Shown in pieces: positions 6,495-11,362 of a stretch of 11,362 bases of DNA; position 1 is the stretch's first letter; each line of letters begins with the position of its first letter. The notes beneath the pieces are model-generated. The model did no database searches. It was not told where the DNA came from and saw only the letters and a program-made list of their open reading frames with translations. Both the position numbers and the translations under genes were made by a program. Source of the DNA: Treponema sp. (GTDB lineage Bacteria; Spirochaetota; Spirochaetia; Treponematales; Breznakiellaceae); the NCBI GenBank assembly GCA_031268125.1, contig JAIRXT010000043.1:1-11362 (forward strand). The letters run 5' to 3'.

Positions 6495-8108
6495 CTAGTT
6501 GGGGAACTTGGCCCGGCGTTCATCAATGACGGCCTGGGCTCCGGAAGCCCGCCAATCGGCCAGGAGGGCATCCCAGCGGCTGTCAAACTGGGCGGGGGCG
6601 CAGCGGAACAGTTCGGAGTAGATGACCTTTGCCTTATCCACCAGGGTCTGGCCCAAGGGACCGGCTACGGTCAGGGGAGAGGTGGGCTGGACCACCAGGG
6701 CAGGACGGCCGTTGGCCAGGGCTACGTTATACGCCCGCTGGATAACATCCGCCGGGAAGGAATAGCCTGCGGCCAGGGCCCTGATGCTTGCTTCCTGGGT
6801 TTCCAGGAAAAGGCCGTTCATCGCCAGGGTATAGTCGATGTTCTGATTGCTGTTCATCATCCAGCCCTGATCGTTGGCGGAATTCAGGGTCTTGGGGTCC
6901 GCCGCCACCTTGACTACGCCGTTTTCGATGGTATGGTTCACACCTTCCAACCCGGTTTGGATGAAGTGGTAGTTTTCGTACTTGGCCATCCAGTTAAGGT
7001 AACGCATGGCGGCATCCGGATTCTTACAGGAAAGGGGGATAAAGGAGAAAATACCGGCCGCATCGTAAATACCCTTGGTGGTTTTTCCGTTGGCATCGGT
7101 AATGCAGTCCACGGGGATAACGTTGGCGCTGGGGATGTTAGCCTTGAGGCCCGACAAGGTTCCGTTGGGCTCACGGTAGATGGTGTCCCAGTCTCCAATC
7201 CATGAACCGGCCGCGCCGCTCTTGATGATCGGGGCCGTATCGTCGCCGGTTTTGTAAAGGGGGAAATCCCGGTCAATAAGATTTTCGTTGTACATCTTAT
7301 TCATGAAACGGACCCCTTCCTTGTAGCCGGGAATAAGCAGATTCCGTTCCGCCACGCTGTTGATCCACCGTTCCTTGTCGCTGATGTTCACATCAATAAA
7401 GGAATCCATAACAAGCCCGGGACCCCAGTCCAGACGGTCGCCGTCGGTGATAAAGGGGATTATCCGGTTTACCCCGGTGGCGCTCATCAGCCTGGAGGCA
7501 TTGTCCCTAAAAGCAATCAAGGCGTTGTAGTATTCCTGGGTTGTTTTGGGTACGGGGATGCCAAGGATATTGAGCCAGTCCTCCCGCATCCATACGACTG
7601 TCCGGGCAAGGTTCATACGCCGGGCGGGGACGGAATAGATCTGTCCGGTTGAAAGATCAACGGTCCGCTCAATCATCTGCTTGCCGGGAATCGCCGCATC
7701 GGGACCAAGGAAACTGTTCAGGTCCTTCAGGGTGGTGTTGATATAGGGAGCCAGTTCGAAAAGACCGCCCTGATCCGCCCAGTTTTGAATATTGTCGTTG
7801 GCGTAGGTATAGCATACGTCCGGCGCCGAGTTGGAGGCGAAAAGATTCACCAGAGCTTCGGCTTCCGTCCAGCGGGGCACGGCCACAAAGGAAACGTCGA
7901 TGTTCTCCTCTTTCAGCAGCTTGTCATGGATCCACTCCGTCCACTTGTTTTTGGTAGGATCGGTTTTGCCGCCGTCCGTACCGCGGTCAAAAATCTCTAC
8001 CGTCAATTTTACCGGACCTGAGGAGCCCTGACTTTGCTGCCTGGCTCCGGCGAACAGAACCATGCTTGCCAGAGAAAACATAAGCACGATCATCCCGATT
8101 CTTTTCAT
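6495..8108 (-). CDS. Extracellular solute-binding protein of an LplA/YtcQ-type carbohydrate importer
   Basis: The product has 537 residues, typical of the large binding proteins that pair with LplB/LplC permeases. It starts with a signal peptide (MKRIGMIVLMFSLASMVLFA, then GA) likely cut near A22. There is no cysteine after it, so unlike most relatives it is not a standard lipoprotein. The mature part shows family landmarks: a domain start (VKLTVEIFDRG), SAPDVCYTYAND, GQIYSVPARRM, a hinge region near VWMREDWLNILGIPVPKT, and a C-terminal aromatic region with FDSRWDALLADW. It should capture an oligosaccharide and hand it to the two upstream permeases; the substrate is unknown. The ATG at 8108 has GGAGG seven bases upstream. 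It is the last gene of the operon, preceded by a small hairpin. The stop (TAG, 6495-6497) abuts the repeat array. Confidence 0.92.
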   Translation of the reverse strand: MKRIGMIVLMFSLASMVLFAGARQQSQGSSGPVKLTVEIFDRGTDGGKTDPTKNKWTEWIHDKLLKEENIDVSFVAVPRWTEAEALVNLFASNSAPDVCYTYANDNIQNWADQGGLFELAPYINTTLKDLNSFLGPDAAIPGKQMIERTVDLSTGQIYSVPARRMNLARTVVWMREDWLNILGIPVPKTTQEYYNALIAFRDNASRLMSATGVNRIIPFITDGDRLDWGPGLVMDSFIDVNISDKERWINSVAERNLLIPGYKEGVRFMNKMYNENLIDRDFPLYKTGDDTAPIIKSGAAGSWIGDWDTIYREPNGTLSGLKANIPSANVIPVDCITDANGKTTKGIYDAAGIFSFIPLSCKNPDAAMRYLNWMAKYENYHFIQTGLEGVNHTIENGVVKVAADPKTLNSANDQGWMMNSNQNIDYTLAMNGLFLETQEASIRALAAGYSFPADVIQRAYNVALANGRPALVVQPTSPLTVAGPLGQTLVDKAKVIYSELFRCAPAQFDSRWDALLADWRASGAQAVIDERRAKFPN

Positions 8109-8120
8109 CGCAATTCCTCC

Positions 8121-8154
8121 AAAAAATATTGTCTTTACGCCGTAAGACGTAAAG
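8121..8154 (-). promoter_or_regulatory. Intercistronic hairpin with U-rich tail between permease and binding-protein genes
   Basis: Just after the permease stop, the minus strand has CTTTACG (8148-8154) pairing with CGTAAAG (8133-8139) across an eight-base loop, then ACAATATTTTTT, then the GGAGG of the next gene. The 7-bp stem is weak for full termination. It may protect or partly end the upstream message and so set permease/binding-protein ratios. Confidence 0.4.
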
Positions 8155-8156
8155 AT

Positions 8157-9032
8157 TTAACCCTTTACGGCCCCGATGGTAACACCGTGGATAAAGTAAC
8201 GTTGAAGCCAGGGATAAACCACCAGAATAGGCGCGGTAGCAAACATCACCGCCGCCGCCTTCATACCATCGCTGGCCGCCGGAGCGGACGCCCCTCCCTC
8301 CTGGATAGCTACTTCCAAAGAGGAAAGGTTGTTGATGATGTTGTAAAGTTTAAGCTGGATGGGGTGGTACTGGGGCGCCGAAATGAGGTACAAAAGGGCG
8401 TCGGAAAAGCCGTTCCACCGGCCCACGGCGTAAAACAGGGCCAGGGTGGCCAGTACCGGTGCGGACAGGGGAAGGTAAATCCGCAGCAACACCACAAAGG
8501 GGTTTGCGCCGTCAAGCTCGGCGGATTCCCGCAGGCTTTCGGGGACGCCGTAAAAGAAACTCCGCAGGATGATCATGTTAAACACCGAAAGGCAGTTGGG
8601 GATAATAAGCACCAGCGGGCTGTTGAGGAGCCCCAGGTCCTTCATCAGGATATAATTCGGTATGGTCCCGGCGCTGAAATACATGGTAAAAATGATAATG
8701 GTGTTGATGGCGTTCTTTCCCTTGAGATTATCGTAGGTAAGGGGATAGGCGCAGAGGATGGTAATTCCCAGGGAAACCAGGGTACAGATCACCGTCAGTA
8801 TGGCGGTCCAGAGCATGGAACGGGAAAAAGACGGGTCCCGGAACACGTACTGGTAGGATTCAACGGTGGGGTTTACCGGCCAAAAGCCTACTTCCCGGTT
8901 TACGATTGCCTGGGGGGAGCTTAAAGACCGGGCGAGAATATTTACCATCGGCAGAATGCAGATCAAAATGACCAGCAGAAGAACCAAGGCAATGGCGACA
9001 TCTCCAAATTTGCGGGACTTCGATTTGATCAT
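8157..9032 (-). CDS. Carbohydrate ABC transporter permease, LplC/YtcP (MalG-like) type
   Basis: The product has 291 residues and about six membrane helices. The first is near residues 11-33 (DVAIALVLLLVILICILPMV). The conserved cytoplasmic EAA loop, which contacts the ATPase, reads ESAELDGANP (169-178) and ends in LP (187-188). The C-terminus HGVTIGAVKG is characteristic of the LplC/YtcP group, where KGVMIGAVKG is common. It forms the transmembrane channel with the product of the gene just upstream. The stop of that gene (9034-9036) and this ATG (9030-9032) are separated by one base, so translation is probably coupled; GAGGGG lies nine bases before the ATG. No ATPase gene is adjacent, as is usual for this class. 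Confidence 0.93.
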   Translation of the reverse strand: MIKSKSRKFGDVAIALVLLLVILICILPMVNILARSLSSPQAIVNREVGFWPVNPTVESYQYVFRDPSFSRSMLWTAILTVICTLVSLGITILCAYPLTYDNLKGKNAINTIIIFTMYFSAGTIPNYILMKDLGLLNSPLVLIIPNCLSVFNMIILRSFFYGVPESLRESAELDGANPFVVLLRIYLPLSAPVLATLALFYAVGRWNGFSDALLYLISAPQYHPIQLKLYNIINNLSSLEVAIQEGGASAPAASDGMKAAAVMFATAPILVVYPWLQRYFIHGVTIGAVKG

Positions 9033-9033
9033 T

Positions 9034-9975
9034 CTACCAAACCCCTCTTTCTCCGGATTTCCGGGCTATCGTATTGGAAGCGATAAGGAACAGGACGCAG
9101 ACTACCGACTGGAACAAACCGATAGCCGCGGAATAGGAAAACTGGTTGGACCGTATGCCCACCCGGTACACAAAGGTACTGATAACATCGGCCACATTCA
9201 TAACCGTCGAATTGCCCAGGGTATAGGGCCGGTCAAACTCGATACCCAGGATACGGCCCAGGTTCATAATAAGGAGTACCACAATGGTGGGCCGTATACC
9301 CGGCAGGGTGATATGCCATATCTTCCCCCACCGGCCCGCGCCGTCCACCTCCGCGGCCTCGTAGAGTTCCGGGTTTATCCCCGTGATGGCCGCCAGGTAG
9401 ATGATGGTCCCCCAGCCCATTTCTTTCCAGACACCCAAGCCCACATAGGTTCCCACCCAGAGGTTTTTTTCCATCAAAAAATCGATGGGGCCCAGGGAAA
9501 TTTTCCCCAGGGCCATGTTGATGATCCCGCCCCAGGGAGCAAAAAGCTGGACGGCGATACCGCTTATGATGATCCACGACAGGAAATGGGGCAGGTAAAC
9601 CACCGTCTGGGTGAATTTTTTGTAAGTTTTGAAGGGAAGTTCGTTGAGCAGAATAGCCAGGATGATGGGCATGGGGAATCCGAACAGGAGGTCCAGCACA
9701 TTCAATACGACGGTATTACGCAGGACGATATAAAAATCCCGGCTGGTAAAAGCCTGGATAAACCACTTAAAAATGTTGACGTCCCCGGAATTTGCCGGCG
9801 TCTGGGCCCAGGGAGAGGGCCACACTCCCCTGAAAATATTATAATCCTTGAAAGCGATAATAATATTGGTCATGGGGACATAACGGAAAACAAGGAAAAA
9901 CGCCAGGGGAAGCGCCAGCATGAGATAAATCATCCAGGTACGTTGAAAATAACGGTTCTTTTTCCCATTCATCAT
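9034..9975 (-). CDS. Carbohydrate ABC transporter permease, LplB/YteP (MalF-like) type
   Basis: The product has 313 residues. Its first helix (15-33) leads into RYVPMTNIIIAFKDYNIFRG (31-50), a hallmark of LplB/YteP permeases, where KYIPMYGIIIAFKDF is common. The EAA loop is YEAAEVDGAGRWGKIWHITL (205-224) followed by P225. Further helices are visible near 86-110, 124-145, 174-198, 230-245 and 283-303. It pairs with the permease encoded next. An in-frame stop at 9985-9987 limits the start to the ATG at 9975 or the adjacent one at 9972. No ribosome site precedes either. An extended -10 box ends eight bases upstream, so the mRNA may be leaderless. Confidence 0.94.
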   Translation of the reverse strand: MMNGKKNRYFQRTWMIYLMLALPLAFFLVFRYVPMTNIIIAFKDYNIFRGVWPSPWAQTPANSGDVNIFKWFIQAFTSRDFYIVLRNTVVLNVLDLLFGFPMPIILAILLNELPFKTYKKFTQTVVYLPHFLSWIIISGIAVQLFAPWGGIINMALGKISLGPIDFLMEKNLWVGTYVGLGVWKEMGWGTIIYLAAITGINPELYEAAEVDGAGRWGKIWHITLPGIRPTIVVLLIMNLGRILGIEFDRPYTLGNSTVMNVADVISTFVYRVGIRSNQFSYSAAIGLFQSVVCVLFLIASNTIARKSGERGVW

Positions 9976-9983
9976 GGACCGAC

Positions 9984-10020
9984 ATTATCACAAGCCGGGG
10001 GAGATATGCTATGTAATAGC
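9984..10020 (-). promoter_or_regulatory. Importer operon promoter with extended -10 and an overlapping palindrome
   Basis: On the minus strand TGTGATAAT gives an extended -10 (GATAAT, 9984-9989; five of six). The -35 position at 17-base spacing (10007-10012, ATAGCA) matches only three of six. The palindrome GCTAT-TAC-ATAGC (10008-10020) covers it and is a candidate operator for the adjacent AraC-type protein. Only eight bases separate the -10 box from the ATG. Confidence 0.5.
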
Positions 10021-10051
10021 GGAAGAAAATAGGTAAAAAATACAGAAAATT

Positions 10052-10864
10052 TTAGATGATTTTTTCACGGCCGGCTCTTTTGGGGATACAGTAGGAGGGC
10101 GGGAAGCCCATAACGGACTTGAACTTTTTATAAAAATAAAAGGAATCCGAAAAACCCGCTATGTCGGACACTTCCTGAACCGTGAATTCGCCGCTTTTCA
10201 GCATGTTTTCGGCATGCCTGATCCTGGTACGGACGAGATACCGGTTGAAGGTATCCCCCGTTCCGGACTTGAACAGGCTTCCCAGGTAGTGGCAGTTAAG
10301 GCCCAGCATACCGGCCATTTTTTTCAGGGTGATTTTTTCCGAATAATGGGCGGCAATGTAGGCTATCACCTTGTTTATTCTGGGGTCCCTGGATACCGAA
10401 TCGGTATTGTATATGATAAGCTCGTAGAACCGGGAAAGGATGAGCAGTAAATGCCCCGCCGCCTTAATGTTGTAGCCGGGCTGTTTTTCAAGCCAGGTAA
10501 AGCAGAGTTCGTGGAAAAGCCGGACAATATCGTCCTTTATCCCCAAATGGCACTGGACGGGGAAGGGAAGGTACGCGGGCCGGCCTTTGAAATCGTTCAG
10601 TTGAAAATTCACCGAAAAACAGTTCATCAGGCGGTCCGGCCAGGTAACGGCCTGCCGTACCGTACCGGCGGGAAGGCAGAGCAAGTCTCCGGGGGCCAGC
10701 ATATACGTGGAACCGTCAATCGTGTACTTGGCATTGCCGCGAATCACATAGGTAAGATCCCAGGCTTTTAGTACCTGTTCGGTTATGGTCCATGAGGGAG
10801 TACATTTGCGGTAAACGAGATAACCGATCTCGGGAATTACCAGGTCTATCTTTTTGTCCGGCAT
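10052..10864 (-). CDS. AraC-family transcriptional regulator with cupin sensor domain
   Basis: The start is set at the ATG 10862-10864 because GGAGG lies six bases upstream; an ATG at 10900 would add 12 Arg-rich residues and has GGGAG only two bases away. This gives 270 residues. The N-terminal half is an AraC-type cupin (LTYVIRGNAKYTIDGSTYML, then APGDLLCLPAGT, about residues 37-68), which usually binds a sugar. The C-terminal half has two helix-turn-helix units: ITLKKMAGMLGLNCHYLGSL (178-197) and VQEVSDIAGFSDSFYFYKKF (229-248), ending in GFPPSY, the family signature. It lies 76 bases upstream of the importer genes on the same strand and most likely activates them when the imported sugar is present. 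A T-rich stretch follows the stop but no terminator hairpin is seen. Confidence 0.93.
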   Translation of the reverse strand: MPDKKIDLVIPEIGYLVYRKCTPSWTITEQVLKAWDLTYVIRGNAKYTIDGSTYMLAPGDLLCLPAGTVRQAVTWPDRLMNCFSVNFQLNDFKGRPAYLPFPVQCHLGIKDDIVRLFHELCFTWLEKQPGYNIKAAGHLLLILSRFYELIIYNTDSVSRDPRINKVIAYIAAHYSEKITLKKMAGMLGLNCHYLGSLFKSGTGDTFNRYLVRTRIRHAENMLKSGEFTVQEVSDIAGFSDSFYFYKKFKSVMGFPPSYCIPKRAGREKII

Positions 10865-11190
10865 CAGCGGCCTCCGGTATCTACGGCTCCCGGCCGTCAT
10901 TTCTCCCGGTTATCCGCCGCATCGGGTTCCATTAGCGGCGTCTTCAAAACTTCGGCGGCATCCCATTATTCACTGTTTTTGTAAATTCGGCAATGTTTTC
11001 TGCCAGGGTTTTTGCATGAAGCTTTTACGGCGCAAGGCTTCGGTCAAGTGTCCTCCCCTGTCCTTTGGCTCCCCGCCAGTTCACTTTGTTTTGTTCAACC
11101 GGCTTTTATACCACAATAAACATCGCTGCCCTGCCGGAGAGAGGGGAATCAGGGAAAAAGCCTGTGCCCTGATCTTTGAAGGTTTCCTGC
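10865..11190. other. Intergenic region upstream of the AraC-type gene
   Basis: I see no gene in these 326 bases beyond the promoter listed separately. A 7-bp inverted pair ATCAGGG/CCCTGAT (11148-11154 with 11167-11173, 12-base loop) lies about 20 bases past the stop of the right-edge gene. It has no U run on either strand, so it is at best a weak terminator. Confidence 0.4.
10965..10993 (-). promoter_or_regulatory. Candidate vegetative promoter of the AraC-type gene
   Basis: On the minus strand, -35 TTGCCG (10988-10993, four of six) and -10 AATAAT (10965-10970, five of six) are separated by 17 bases. The start would fall near 10958, leaving a leader of about 95 bases before the chosen ATG. 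Confidence 0.5.
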
Positions 11191-11362
11191 TTAAATTTGT
11201 TGGGACTGTAAGGCCCTTAAAAGCCGCTGTTCCAGGGGGACGAGGGAACCGTAGGAACGGTCGTGAAATTCGGAGGGGAGAATTTCGTCAAAGACTACGG
11301 CCGCCGGGGGAAATGCGGAGGGAACCGCCGGCCCGGGTTTGCCCAGCGCAAGGATTCTGCGG
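11191..11362 (-). CDS. Unrecognised protein, C-terminal 56 residues
   Basis: On the minus strand a frame is open from the window edge to a TAA at 11191-11193. It gives 56 residues, starting RRILALGKPGPAVPSAF and ending LEQRLLRALQSQQI. The composition (aliphatic, acidic patches such as VVFDEILPSEFHD) and the preference for G/C in third positions resemble the real genes of this window. I do not recognise the family. The opposite strand is also open here (from ATG 11016 to the edge), but that translation is rich in Arg, Pro and Cys and looks like a shadow. The gene would lie upstream of and in the same direction as the AraC-type gene, about 330 bases away. Confidence 0.5.
   Translation of the reverse strand, partial: RRILALGKPGPAVPSAFPPAAVVFDEILPSEFHDRSYGSLVPLEQRLLRALQSQQI

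Noticed and set aside
8034..10032. Two long plus-strand open frames (8034-8924 and 8866-10032) opposite the permease genes
   Set aside because: Both are antisense to clear permeases, are dominated by Gly, His, Gln and Asp residues arising from hydrophobic codons read backwards, and have no convincing ribosome site.
11016..11362. Plus-strand frame open from ATG 11016 to the window edge (about 115 codons)
   Set aside because: The translation is crowded with Arg, Pro and Cys and has no recognisable fold; the opposite strand gives a more protein-like sequence. Kept only as an alternative.

Overview
The window looks like a chromosomal segment of a spirochaete, most likely a Treponema-type organism of moderately high G+C, such as the gut treponemes. 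The strongest marker is the flagellin at 677-1537, whose two ends and D1 motifs match the periplasmic-filament core protein FlaB. A relaxed lipobox on LptC and the large solute-binding-protein families fit the same lineage. The species assignment is inference.

Layout. Base 1-597 (+) is the 3' end of an extracellular solute-binding protein gene. It converges on flaB (-), and a strong terminator for flaB lies between them. flaB has a near-textbook sigma-28 promoter and a long leader full of small hairpins. Upstream, on the same strand, are lptB, lptA and lptC (parts of the envelope lipid-export bridge) and then pyrG (CTP synthase). In this window lptB is fused to an N-terminal domain that resembles the substrate-binding beta domain of Hsp70/DnaK. 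The interval 6037-6494 has no gene. It holds the pyrG promoter, apparently leaderless, and a dense array of inverted repeats ending three bases from the next stop codon.

The right half is a carbohydrate-type ABC importer of the LplB/LplC/YtcQ class on the minus strand: an AraC-family regulator (10052-10864), two permeases (9034-9975 and 8157-9032) and a solute-binding protein (6495-8108). No ATPase is encoded here, so a shared MsmX-like ATPase elsewhere is expected. The first permease has an extended -10 box eight bases from its ATG, a poor -35, and a small palindrome over the -35. This suits activation by the adjacent AraC protein. The right edge carries the last 56 codons of an unrecognised minus-strand protein.

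Most genes are ordinary family members. The points worth a second look are the Hsp70-like/LptB fusion with a C9 tract at its junction, the repeat array with hybrid arms, the hairpin-rich flaB leader with GGA loops, and two promoters placed so close to the start codon that leaderless mRNAs are expected.
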